This document shows, one piece after another, positions 12,099 to 27,411 of a stretch of 64,000 nucleotides of DNA. The position numbers were made by a program, and so were the translations under genes. The notes beneath the pieces were generated by a model. It saw only the letters and a program-made list of their open reading frames with translations, was not told the DNA's origin and did not search any database. Position 1 is the first letter of the stretch; each line of letters starts with the position of its first letter. Source of the DNA: Adineta steineri (taxonomy: Eukaryota; Rotifera; Eurotatoria; Adinetida; Adinetidae); assembly GCA_905250115.1 (NCBI GenBank), contig CAJNOI010000307.1, forward strand, positions 19,233 to 83,232, given 5' to 3'.

Positions 12099-14183
12099 TA
12101 TGATGATTAATGAGTCTGAACTGGTTTTAAAATTAATTCATTGTACAATTGTGGTCGAGGAGTTTTCTGGATGTCGATATGTATTAGGAAGAGTGCTTCG
12201 ATTGTTGTCAGTTTTTTTTTTGCTATATTTTCTTTTTATGATAAAAAGAGAAGGAGGACGAGAGAAAAACGGAAAATGCTTCTAGAGTATGACGTGCTCG
12301 CTCTCCCGAGAGCGAGAGATGATAGATTTTTACTACCCGTTTCTTCAAGTGTCGTGTCCCGATTAGAGCATTATCTCTCTACTCTCTTTTTCTCGCTTGA
12401 ACTACATCGTCAAGAGAAGCAACGATATAGATACTTGGAAATATTTGCCTTACGAAGAGAGGAAAAAAAACGCTTGCTTGAATGGAAACACTCATTCTTT
12501 CTCCCTCTCTATGTATATATGTAAAATAAAGCGACAATTGAATCATCATTTTATTATTAGAATAGACTTATATTAAAAAAAAAAGGAAGACGAAGAAGAA
12601 GAGGAACATGATGAAGTTCATCGGCACTTTTCTATAACGTACATTGAGTGTCTCTTTCGATTATCTCTCTTGTGTATGTATGCATGCAGCACAGCAGTAG
12701 ATTTTTTGATTGACTGATGCGCTGAGAGAGAGAAGACAAGCGTTAGTCGGCATGTGTCTCATAAAATAGGAAATGTGATTATGGGAGTTCCATCATCATT
12801 ATCATCATCATCATCATCATCTTCATTCGTCATACATACATACATACATACATATATATATGTCTAACATACAAAAAAAAAGAACCTTATCAAGGTATTA
12901 TCTACTCTATTAGAAAAGAAAACATTACGTATTGATTTGTTTGTTATTTCTAGTAAAAATAAAAATAGAAAGAAAGTCGTAAACTAACTGATCAGATGTA
13001 CAAAATGATTGCTTGAGGGTTGAATAGAATAAAATAGACAACATCTATAGAAATAATGTAAGCTTTCATTTATTAATCGGATTGTATGTATTCAACGACA
13101 TAGTTAGAATAACATGCGATAGAAGAAAAAGAATAAAAAACACGCACGATCATCATTGTGAATGAACAAGTGTATATATTCATCATTTTTCAAACGTCAT
13201 CAACTTCCGTTATTATTACTTTTCATTTACATCAAATATCTTCTTTTATTTATATTATATCACGACCTTGACCATTGTATCACAATTTCTTCTTTTTAAT
13301 TATTTTCTTTTCACATTTTAAGCTAAAATATTAGCTTTTTCTTTTCCTACTAACAATGCTAAGCAAATAATAATCCGATATAAAAATATTGACAATTATT
13401 TGTCTCTTCGTCCTGTAAAGAACTTTTGATCACGCTATAATAATAAAAAAAATCTCATTACAATTTTTTTCTTCTTCTTTATCATTGATAAAGACTAGAT
13501 TTAGTTGTCATATATATTTAAATTAACTATGAAAAAAGAACTAAGAGTTATCATTACTCAAGAAAAAAAATTCTTTTATTTATTCAATCGTTCATATAAA
13601 TTGAGTAATTCATATTCAATCTAAGGTAGAAATAAAAATATTTTTTTTTCAAAAGACAGATTTTCATTATCTAAATGATATTTATACAATTTTGATAAGT
13701 GTAGAAGATTCGTAATAGTTAATATTATCTTTTCTTTCTTGTTAAATGTGACAATTCAAGAAATATCAATTATATCTATTGAATTGAAACTATGTAATGT
13801 ATCTGAAATGATCTCAATTAATGATTCATGAGTATGCTAAAAGCTAAGAAAACAGAATAGTAAATATATCCGTTTTTCTAATTATCAAACTCGATTTCTA
13901 TTGGTTTAGAATCGACTTAATTAATCGAAATTATTTAACTAATTTTTTTTTCTACAATCTTATTTCTTGTATTAGTTTATCATTGGTATAATTGTTTGTG
14001 GAAATGAACCATAAAAAAGAAAATTTGCATATTATTTTTAACAGTTCGTTTAACATATAAAGATTCTAAAACTGCTAATCGATTTTACCATTTACTTTAA
14101 AAACGACAAAAAAAGACGCATACATGAATAGATTTATTAAATAAAATAACAGAAAAAAAGCAAACTAAAATTGAAGAAGATTT
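12099..14183. other. Gene-free spacer with simple repeats
   Basis: This includes the presumed promoter of the receptor gene and the 3' flank of SEC23. Simple repeats are a cat/atc run near 12790-12830 followed by acataca repeats to about 12860, and a short perfect hairpin CTCGCTCT-CCCG-AGAGCGAG at 12297-12316. Open frames here lack any protein family signal and are unlikely to be coding. Confidence 0.55.
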
Positions 14184-17827
<3,644 letters not shown>

Positions 17828-18752
17828 TCAAACTTGTAAATGTGGCAAATAATAGAATAAACTTCAATATGAGTGTGATGATGATGAGGATTGAATTGAA
17901 ACGTGGCATAAACAGATTTATTGGAAATAAAAATTTAACGAATAGAATCACGAAAAAATGCCTCTACAAATATGTCGCTAGTAATGTTGAAAAATAAGAT
18001 AAATAAAGTTAAGTAATGAGTTTCTTTTCATTTAAAAAACGAGCATAAATTGTATATTTATAACTAATCATTTGATACTATAAAATATCGTAATAACTTT
18101 CGTGAGGACGTTATTAGTTTTATCAGTTCTACTACATTTTAACATGTTTTATGTGTAATCTTTAATAAATGTAACTATAGTTTTTCGTAGTACTTTCATG
18201 AATGATCAATCCATGGTTGAAGAGTTCAGATAAAAATAGAAGTAGACACAAAGAAAAGAAAGACTATTCCACAAGATATTCCATGTTGATGTATTATATA
18301 CTTTATAGACAGATAATATTTTTAATAGAAAAACATTCATTGAAGTATATGGGATTAGATGTATATTGTTAAAAGTAATCTCTCGGAAAGATGGAGTTTT
18401 ATTAAATCATTATTGTAAATTTAATATTCCAATCAAATAGATGTTATATATTTTAGTACTTGATGATATTTTTTTATAATTGTTTTCAAAATAGACATAT
18501 AACATATTTATTCAAAAATTAATTAAATAGAAAAAAGATTGTTTTGTCATAATTGAATCACTTCGATATGGATCGTATATAGTTCGAGAACAAATGAAGA
18601 CATTTGTGTATATGTTTTATTAATCCATTAGATTACATTATTTGCTGCGATCCACTATATTCTGTCTTTGAAAATCATGAAAGAAAATATCAGATCGAAA
18701 ACAATTCTTTTATTTTACAAAAAATATAACTATTTAAAAAAGATAATTGTCT
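17828..18752. other. Spacer between SEC23 and adhesion GPCR 1
   Basis: About 925 bp of AT-rich sequence with no gene. It should contain the SEC23 promoter next to 17828 and the 3' end of the adhesion GPCR gene. Confidence 0.6.
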
Positions 18753-21700
18753 TTAGCATTCACTACTAATTCCATCAATTCCTTTAATATTATATGATCT
18801 ATTGAAAATATGCGATTTTTTTCGTGAGTTTGTATTAGTCTTTTTTGATCGTTTTGATACGCTGTCATTAAGATAATTTTCTTTACTTTTCACAGTTGAA
18901 ATTGGTGTTGATTCTGTAAGCTTTTTATAAGCAGTAATACGTTTCTGTTCATCCATCTGTTGTGATCGTATTATCATGTATAAAATAATCGACCAGAGAC
19001 CTTCCAGTCCATTAAATACTACGAAAAACCATCCCAATATATATCCACTTTCACTATTTACAAATGAAATAAATACACCAAACAACCAACCAATTCCTTG
19101 AGTTATACATGATGAAAGTAAAACTACCACACATCGTTTCATTCTTTCGTATGACTGATGAACGGATGTTGCATTTCGAACATGATTTATTATGTGACTA
19201 CCAACAATAATAAATAGTATTATATTAATGAAGAGAAATAAACATGCAGGTATACTCAAAAAATAATATATCATATCACTTGTAAACCAGCATAGTTTAT
19301 ATGGATATAGTTTTATAATATCTAATGATGAATCAGAATAAAATCCAACTGCAAATGCCATCCATATTAGAGAAATAAGGAATGAAATGAAAAGCATTAT
19401 AAATAGTTTTCGATGTGATGGTTGAGGAAATAAATGAACAAATCGAAGATAATTAAAATATCCAACACTTGTTTTCACACAAAACATAAAGATCAAAAAG
19501 AAATAGGTGAAGAACATAAGTACAGTTGAACTTGTAAAACAATTTGTTTGATGAGAAGATGATGTTTGTGTATAAACTGTCATCGAAAGTGCAATATAAA
19601 AGATGAAAAGAATAGTTGTAGTAGCACTAGATATCAATGGAAGTAGAGTATACATTTGAAAAGTATTTAATGGAATTCGAATTGTTCTAAACATGGCATG
19701 AATAATAATTAGTAAGAAACAGATGATTGAGATTGATTGAAATACAAGTGATGCAATATCTTGAGAATTGAGATATGATGTGAGTGATTGTTTTGGTAAC
19801 CAAATAAGAGCAAATGAAGTAAAATGGTTACAACTACATTCATATCGATTTAAATTTTTATTATACTGAGCTTGTGAACAACCAGAATCATTCCATTTAA
19901 ATGTATTTACATCATAAAACGAACAAATGTAATTGTCATTCACATCAAGTTCAGGTTTCAATACATTCCGAAAATATAATGAAATATTCATAGCACTAGT
20001 TGATATATTATTTCTTTGTACATTGGCGATAATAATTGATGAAACGAGTTTCTTATCCGTTGAATTATCAATATTTATATATGCTGAAGGATTATCAATA
20101 ATAATCATATTCAATGATTGAACATCAGATAAAGATTCATTACTAACAGTAGCTGCAGCTGATAATTCTGAGCTTATACGTCGATTGAAATTTTGTGTAT
20201 CGATTATTTTTCCACCCGTACCACGTGTAAATGAAGCACCTAAAATGATTCTATCAGCTGGTTGATGTGGTGATTTTGCCATGATGAATGATGAGTTTGA
20301 TGTAATATCTAAATTAATATCAAGACTACTAAGATATCTATCGATTTGATCCACTCCTAATATATTTGTTGTATTTGTGTTTTCAATTGAGCTAAAATAT
20401 AAAATCAGAGCGTTGGCTTTGTCAGTTGCATTAGCAGATGTATTCAGTATATTGAGTGCGAAGTCCTATTTTATAAAGATATAGAAATGCAATAAATAAG
20501 ACTTTTTGTTTTCATACTAAGCCCAATTCTTTGAATACACAAGAACCATTGGGTAATGCTACTTGTAAGTCACTATTACAAGTGTCAGGATTATAAGAAG
20601 GAGCAGTAGTAGTTGGTGTAACGATAATAGAAGCAGTAGTATTATTCATTACAGTAGAACTTGTCGTTAGTGTTGAATTCCAATATGAAGTAGTAGTAGT
20701 ATTATTTATTTCAGAAGAATTTGTCCTTAGCATTAGGTTCCAATATAAATAAGGAATATAATTTAATTCAGAAGAAATTTCCGTTATTGATAGATCCCAA
20801 TATAAAGTAGCATTATTGTTTAATACAGAAGAACTGGTCATTACTCTTAGATATTGATATGAAGTAGCAGGATCATTTAATGCAGAAGAACTTGTCACTA
20901 TTGTTGTAGTCCCATATGAAGTAGCAGTACTATTTATTTCAGAAGAGCTGATTATCATTATTAGATTCCAATATAAGGTAACAGTATTATTTAATATAGA
21001 AAAAACTCTCGTTAGTGTTAGATTCCCATACAAAGTAGCAGTATAATTTAATACAGAAGAATTTGTCATTATTGTTGCATTCCAATAGTAAGTAACAGTA
21101 TTATTTAATACAGAAGAATTTGGCATTATTATTCCATACCAATCGTAATTTCCTACATAGATAGATAGAAGTGATATTAGAAAGATAATATTGATCGTCG
21201 CATAACTTTTAAATTGACTCTATACAATTGATAATTGAACATATTTGTAATGAGAATCAGTAGATATTCAATTTAGATTTCATATGACTTGACAAGAGAA
21301 CAGAATTTATCAAAGTTAAGATTTCCTCTAAATCAATCAATTCGTTGTTTCTTTTTTGCTTTGAAGAATTTTTAAAGAAAGAAAAATAGATGACAAAAAA
21401 AATCAATATCAATTTTAATCGAGTGAGTTATTCTATAACTGACATCAGCTAAATGTCTTAAACTAATACATCCACAGTTTTAAAAAGTATGGAGATAAAT
21501 AGGATCTGATATATTATTCAAAAATTTGAGTCTATTAAGTGATTGTACAAATCTCACTGACACATACTAGGAATGGTTTGAGTAGTTGTTTCGATTATGT
21601 CTGGAAAAGTTAAAGTATTTAATGGTAATCCAGCTAGAGAACAAAGAATATATTTCAGAGAGATATTCAATAAAAATGAAATATTCCTACTTGTCATAGT

Positions 21701-21922
21701 TTCTATGCTATAATCGATTGTTGATGTGTCATCTGGTGGAGCGCGTCTTACCCTTTGTCGATTGTTGGTATTATCAATTGATTTTTTATGTGGAGTTTGA
21801 GTATGTATATCAGTATCATTATCATCAATTGAAAATTTCAGATTATCATATGATTGTATAGTGATTATAAAAATATTGAAGATCAATAAAAACACAACAT
21901 AAGATTTTCTATTCATAATCAT
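18753..21922 (-). CDS. Adhesion G-protein-coupled receptor 1, with repeat-bearing ectodomain
   Basis: Three exons can be joined in frame. Exon 1 starts at 21922 with a signal peptide (NRKSYVVFLLIFNIFIITIQ) and a basic site RQRVRRAPP that could be a furin target. A 540-bp intron ends at GAAATTACG (about 21155). Exon 2 encodes nine degenerate 19-residue repeats rich in N-glycosylation sites, then a CNSDLQVALPNGSCVF segment. Exon 3 (about 20466 to 18753) holds a GAIN-type region ending in a GPS motif: W at -NDSGC, YECSCNHFTSFALIW. Seven hydrophobic segments follow, with the class B2-like GLEGLWSIILYMIIR in TM7. The GPS cleavage site is HF/T rather than the usual HL/S or HL/T. The tail is short and basic. 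Ligand unknown. A paralogue follows on the same strand. Confidence 0.85.
20600..21126 (-). repeat. 57-bp tandem repeats coding for 19-residue units
   Basis: Nine units within exon 2 of adhesion GPCR 1, aligned on SSxxLNNTxTLYWNLxxxT. Examples are NSSVLNYTATLYGNLTLTR, SSSVLNNNATLYWDLSITE and ISSELNYIPYLYWNLMLRT. Unit eight has one extra residue and unit nine decays into a Thr-rich stretch. Most units keep at least one N-x-S/T sequon. The frame stays open through all copies, so the array is under coding constraint or recent. Confidence 0.85.
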
Positions 21923-23488
21923 TATGATTACTCTTTCAAAAAGTCTATTATCGATGGAAAGAATTATTCTTGTTCCTTTTATCTTGACTTTTGATATAAA
22001 AGAAAAAATTGATATATACAATTTGTTATAAAACTGAGTTTATAATCAATGTCACTTGACAATTCATACATATATGATAAAAAAGAAGTACAGTACAGAA
22101 AATTAAATATTTTTTTTCTTATTCGAATCTAAAGAAAAAGTATTGACTTAAGTTCTATTGCTATTAATTTCTATATTGGATCTAAGATTTTACAAATTTG
22201 TATTTACCTATGCATGTAAGAGTATAAATAAATCGGTATAGAATAGGAAGTGATATTTCAATACACAAAATAAATGTTTTGTTTTGTAATACTTATAATA
22301 GCTAGTTCTATTTAACCTGATAAATAAAAGATGAATGATATAAAGTATAAAGAAGAAAATCTTTTTCTATTGCAAAAAGACAGATGATCAATAAATAATG
22401 AAAATCTCTAAAATCATTAAAAACGAAGAAACATGAATATTTTATGATATTTCTTCCATTATACTACAATTAAGAAAGCACTTGAGACTATCACATAGTG
22501 ATAAACGTAAAATCAATAAAAAATTATATCATCCAAGTGTAAAAAGGAAGTAAACCGCGATATTTCAAAATAAATATCTGCTAACTAGAGAAGTGTTGAC
22601 TTACTATAATTTTCATTCGATATGTACAAAATCAAAAAAAACTCAATTATTTTCTTCAAAATGAAAAGAGAAAAAAAATTAGAACTACTTTGTACGTTGT
22701 AGTTTGAATTGAATCATAAAAAGAATCGATTCTTTTCTCATTAGAAAATAACTAGAAATAAATTCATCTATTCTTACTTGTTGTATGTTTAGGTTCAAGT
22801 TCTTATTAATAGTTTCATATAATTTTTCAAGTATAATTGCTTGAAAATTAGATCTATTTATTACAAAAGATGTAAAAGTTGTTTTCTTTTTTATTATATA
22901 CTATATATTTCATTGATTATTCTATATTGCACTTGAAGGCAAATATATCAAATTGGAATATATTTATAATTATCTATTTTGAATAAATCGTAATTTATTA
23001 AATAATATGACTAGAATTTGTACAATAAATAGATGATCTCAAGGAATATTTGTATTACACAACAGATTACTCAGTGCATTGCAAAAAAGAATGCTGATAA
23101 AAAATCTTCGATACATCCAATATACAAAGTCAGCAAATTAGAATCTATGACAACATATTAAAATTCTTCAATAAAATTAAAAAAATATATATGAAATGAT
23201 GTTTTTATTTACATATTCAGTTAATAAATAACATTCTACAATTCATAATATAATTAATAAATTTCATTTTCTTAGTAGATAATATGTCAATATTTATTGT
23301 AATATTGATTTGAATAATTTAGAAACTAGATCTACTTTTTAAAGAAATAAGTTTTATTTAAAGAAATGAAAAATAAAAATACATTAATTTTATAATCCAA
23401 TACAAAATTGGTTATTCAAAATAAAACGAGACGATACTCTAAATAAGGTTCTGTTGGACATCAATAATAATAATGAACTAGTTCATAT
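21923..23488. other. Spacer between the two adhesion GPCR genes
   Basis: About 1.57 kb of AT-rich sequence with stops in all frames. It must contain the promoter of adhesion GPCR 1 and the 3' flank of adhesion GPCR 2. I recognise no gene or mobile element in it. Confidence 0.55.
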
Positions 23489-26400
23489 TTACTGATCATC
23501 ATTATTACCACGACGAGGGCGATGATGCATGTTCAATTCATCGAAATTATCCTTATTATCATGACGAGGGCGATGTTGGATATGCACTTCATCTAAATCA
23601 GCATATGAATTACGTAGTGGATCACTTCTCAAAGCTGTCAATTGTCTGGATATCGTCTCATCATTTTGATTATCAATTGAACTGTCCGGTCTATGAGTAC
23701 TCAAATCGTGTAATGCCACATACTCAGCCGGTCTGTCGTTGTCTTCACGTCTTTCCTCTCTTCCTTCGTCTTCATCTATTTTCTCTTTTCGAATAATACA
23801 ATATAAAAGTATAGCCCAGACACCTTCCAATCCATTGAAAATAACAAAAAACCAACCAGCTATATCAGCACCTTCCGCATCGAGATTTGTAATTAAGAAG
23901 CCAAAGGCCCAACTTAAACCTTGAGTAAGACAAGATATTAATAGAAAAATTACACAATATTTTCTTCGTCGATGTCTTATTTTGGACTTCTCGTCACTAG
24001 AAGATTTCATTTCGTGTCTTGCAACTAAAAAGATTGAAATGATATTTAATACGAGAAATATGCATATCGGTATAGTTAAAAAGTAGTGGATAACATCATG
24101 TGTAAACCAACAAATCTTGTTGAGATATATTTGAATAATTTTATGTGATGAATTGTTATTAATACCAGCAGCACAACTCATAAAAATTATGCCAATCAGA
24201 GCTGATATACCAAGGGCAATAAAAAGATATCGACGGTTCGGTGGAGGAAATAATTGAACAAAATGTTTATAATTAAAATAAGCAACACTTGTTTTAACGC
24301 CAAACATAAAAATAATTAAGAAATAAACAATATTCATTAATCCAAGTTCGACTGGTTCACATGGAGTAAAAGTATTATTAGATATTCCAGTTGGAGGAAT
24401 TATTCGAGGAGACAAAACGTCTAAGGAACGTGTATTTTGATTGTTTTGTTGCGTATTAGAAGTATTTGGTGATCGACGTCCGAAATAAACTGTTAATCCA
24501 AGTGCAATATAAAAAATAAAAAGAATCATTGTTATTCCAACTGAAATTAATGGTAATACACTTCTTTTTTGAGTATAATCCATTGAATCTTTATTACAAT
24601 TTAAATTCATATGAATTAGAACACCTATGAAGCATGCAATTGAAAGAACTTCAACTACAATCGATATGGTATCTTGAATATCCCATTGACTGTCTATACT
24701 ATTCAATGGTGGTGGTAACCAAATAAGAGCAAAAGATGTTAAATGATTACAATTACATTCATATCGGTTAAACATTGGATTATAAACTGCTGGTGAACAA
24801 CCGGCATTATCCCATTGAGAGGTTGTTGTGTTATAAAATGCACACATGTGTGTTCCAGCACCATAAAACTGTAAAACTTGAAAATATAATCCAATATTTA
24901 GATTATTTACATAATTTGCTGTGTTCACCGTGGAAATAACAATCGATGATACTACTTTTATTCCGCTGCTCGAATTATCTTGATTTTGAAATGAAGAAGG
25001 ATTATTGATCAGCAACATATTGAAAGACGTAGCACCACTCAACGATTCTAGTTCCATAATACCTATTACTTGTTGGATTCGATCAGTTACATTATCTTTA
25101 TTTGCTGTATTCACAATTGTATCATTACGAATGGGTGCGTAGGAAACACCTATTATCGTTTTATTAGTAAGATTTGTACCAGGCTGTGTCAGAAGGATAA
25201 ATGAATCTCCGTTAGCGTTTGAATAATTATCAGATGTTAAACTACCAACTACCTGATTAATTTGTCCAATTGATAAAGTATTATTAGAATTTGATGATAC
25301 AGTTGAATTATTAATTACATTTAAATATGACTGAAGAGCATCAGATTTTGCAGTACTATTAGAAGAATTACCAAGTATTACCGAGACAAGATACGCCTGT
25401 AGAGAGAAATAGACAATGAAAGATGAATATATGAATAATTTATCTTACTTGTTCATCTGCTCTTGAGACACACGTACCATTATTTAATATTATATGAGTT
25501 CCATTCATACAATAACCAGTTGGATTCATGGTAGTTGGCGCTTGACTTGTCATAGAAGTACCTGTAATCATTTGATATGTAGTATCACCTTTGAAAAAGA
25601 AAAGAAAACTATAGCATTCTAACGATCATAGGAAATGAGTACCTGAATAACCAAAGCTACTTATAATGTATGTCAAATTTGAATTGGTTGGTGTTTGAGA
25701 AGTTGTGTATGATGTAGTAACTAGAATATAATAAGATATATATATAGAGAGAGAGAGAGAAAACTAATCATTTTTAATATAACATGTATAGCTCAAGCTT
25801 TTTAACGATATCTCATTGATAAATAAATTCTTGTTACTATTCCTATCATATTTGAAAATATTTTATACAGTATTTGACAAAACGACAGATTTCGAGTTGT
25901 GGGAGATAGCACGTTTGTTTTATCTCGATAATATTACTCAGTTTTGTTGAACATAAAGTATGAGATGCCTAAGCACATATGCAAGGATGATAACAGTGAT
26001 ACTATCAATAATAAGTAAGATTTAATAAATTAAGGAAAGATAATTTATTGTTATCTCTACCGATATGGAGATAAACAATATGTAGTAAATGAATCTATAT
26101 AGCATTCTGACGAATATAATAGATAAATACCTGAAGTATCCCAGCTAGTTATAATGTATGTCAAATTTGAATTGATTGGTGTTTGAACAGTTGTGTATGA
26201 TGAATTGTCTACAATTTAATAAGATATATATATATATATATAGAAAACTAAACTGTTATTTAATCTTGATACTTATCTTTAATATGATATATATAGCTCA
26301 AGCTTCTTAATGATATCTTACTGATAAATAATTTCTTATTACTATTTCTATTACATTGTAAGATATTTTATACAGTATTTGACAAAACTAAAGGTTTCGG

Positions 26401-27411
26401 ATTGTGAGGGATAGCACGTTTGCTTTATCTCGATAGTATTACTCCGTTTTATTTCGAATAAAGCAANNNNNNNNNNNNNNNNNNNNNNNNNNNNNNNNNN
26501 NNNNNNNNNNNNNNNNNNNNNNNNNNNNNNNNNNNNNNNNNNNNNNNNNNNNNNNNNNNNNNNNNNTTGCTTTATTCGAAATAAAACGGAGTAATACTAT
26601 CGAGATAAAGCAAGGATGATGATTGTTGTATTATCAATAATAAGTAAGATATAATAAATTAGGGAAAGATATTTGATTGTTATTTCTACTGATATGAAGA
26701 TAAACAATATGTATTAAATGAATCTATATATTATTCTAATGATTATAATAGGTAAATACCTGTACTATTCCAACTAGTTATAATGTATGTCGAATTTGAA
26801 TTGATTGATATTTGAGCAGTTGTGTCGAATGAAGTAACTAGAATAAAATACGATATATATATATATATCTTTTTGAATTTTGTTAACTTGAGAAAAGCTT
26901 TAGAACTTATGAAATACTATGAATGATATAGATCTCAACTGTCAATTGTAAGTAGCCAAAAACGATTAGCAATGGCTTTCTAACTTTCACTAACATAGAC
27001 GTTTTATTTCCACCTTTTGTAAACGAACACAAGAGTTTATTCGATCATGCTATCACATTAGAATCAAACTCTGTTCAATTTCATTTCAATTTTGACTTTA
27101 ACTGCTTCAGATTCAACTGATCTATTCTTGCTAAGAAGTCCTATATATAATTCGATTATTATGAAATCATCATGATAATATTCTAAGAAATGATTAAAGT
27201 ATATTTCTCATCGATTTAACTGAAATTAAGAACACTTCTACTGAATCACTGAGTGGTCCTATTCAATAACGATACTATTTGAGAAGATGCAAAGAAAAAA
27301 TATTTATTTACCTGTAGAAATATTAGGGATGAATGTTGTGTCACCGACGACTGATATAATAAGAGTGAAGTTCAGTAAATAAATAAACCATAGTTTAATA
27401 TTATTCTTCAT
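23489..27411 (-). CDS. Adhesion G-protein-coupled receptor 2, with triplicated ectodomain exon
   Basis: Exon 1 (27411 to about 27315) encodes a signal peptide (WFIYLLNFTLIISVVGDTTF). Three 78-bp exons follow at 26760-26837, 26131-26208 and 25643-25720, each ending on phase 1 and each encoding a unit like TTSYTTSQTPTNSNLTYIIS. Next come DTTYQMITG and a TGYCMNGTHIILNNGTCVS segment, then a long exon (about 25396 to 23489) with the GAIN region, GPS motif (YECNCNHLTSFALIW, predicted cut HL/T), seven hydrophobic helices and GLEGVWAILLYCIIR in TM7. The acidic/basic tail contains two copies of an RPR(R/H)-type motif before the stop. Compared with adhesion GPCR 1, the extracellular loop after TM3 is longer and Asn/Thr-rich. 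The assembly gap falls in the intron between the first and second repeat exons, so further copies could be missing. Confidence 0.84.
26420..26613. repeat. Perfect 47-bp inverted repeat flanking an assembly gap
   Basis: 26420-26466 reads TTGCTTTATCTCGATAG... to GAATAAAGCAA, and 26567-26613 is its exact reverse complement; the 100 N between them mark a gap of unknown size. The left arm is collinear with the neighbouring intron copy (25916 onward), but the right arm replaces sequence present in that copy. The arm's own two ends (TTGCTTTAT and ATAAAGCAA) are also complementary, so it may fold on itself. Confidence 0.85.
26467..26566. other. Assembly gap of 100 N
   Basis: A run of exactly 100 N, the usual placeholder for a gap of unknown length. 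It lies in an intron of adhesion GPCR 2 within the triplicated exon region. Confidence 0.99.

Larger units (their letters stand above)
25643..26837 (-). repeat. Three tandem copies of an exon plus flanking intron
   Basis: Exon copies at 25643-25720, 26131-26208 and 26760-26837 are each exactly 78 bp. Intron sequence is duplicated with them: landmarks such as ATAGCACGTTTG, TTTTATACAGTATTTGACAAAAC and ATCAATAATAAGTAAGAT recur at matching offsets. Copy spacing is 488 bp, then 629 bp; the second value includes the 100-base gap and an extra inverted-repeat arm. Confidence 0.85.

Noticed and set aside
12297..12316. Perfect 8-bp hairpin in a GC-richer patch
   Set aside because: Too short and with no T-run or gene end nearby to be called a functional site.
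12141..12524. Open frame of 127 residues in the spacer after the receptor gene
   Set aside because: Low-complexity, basic, no family signal, and overlaps microsatellite-like sequence; nothing suggests translation.
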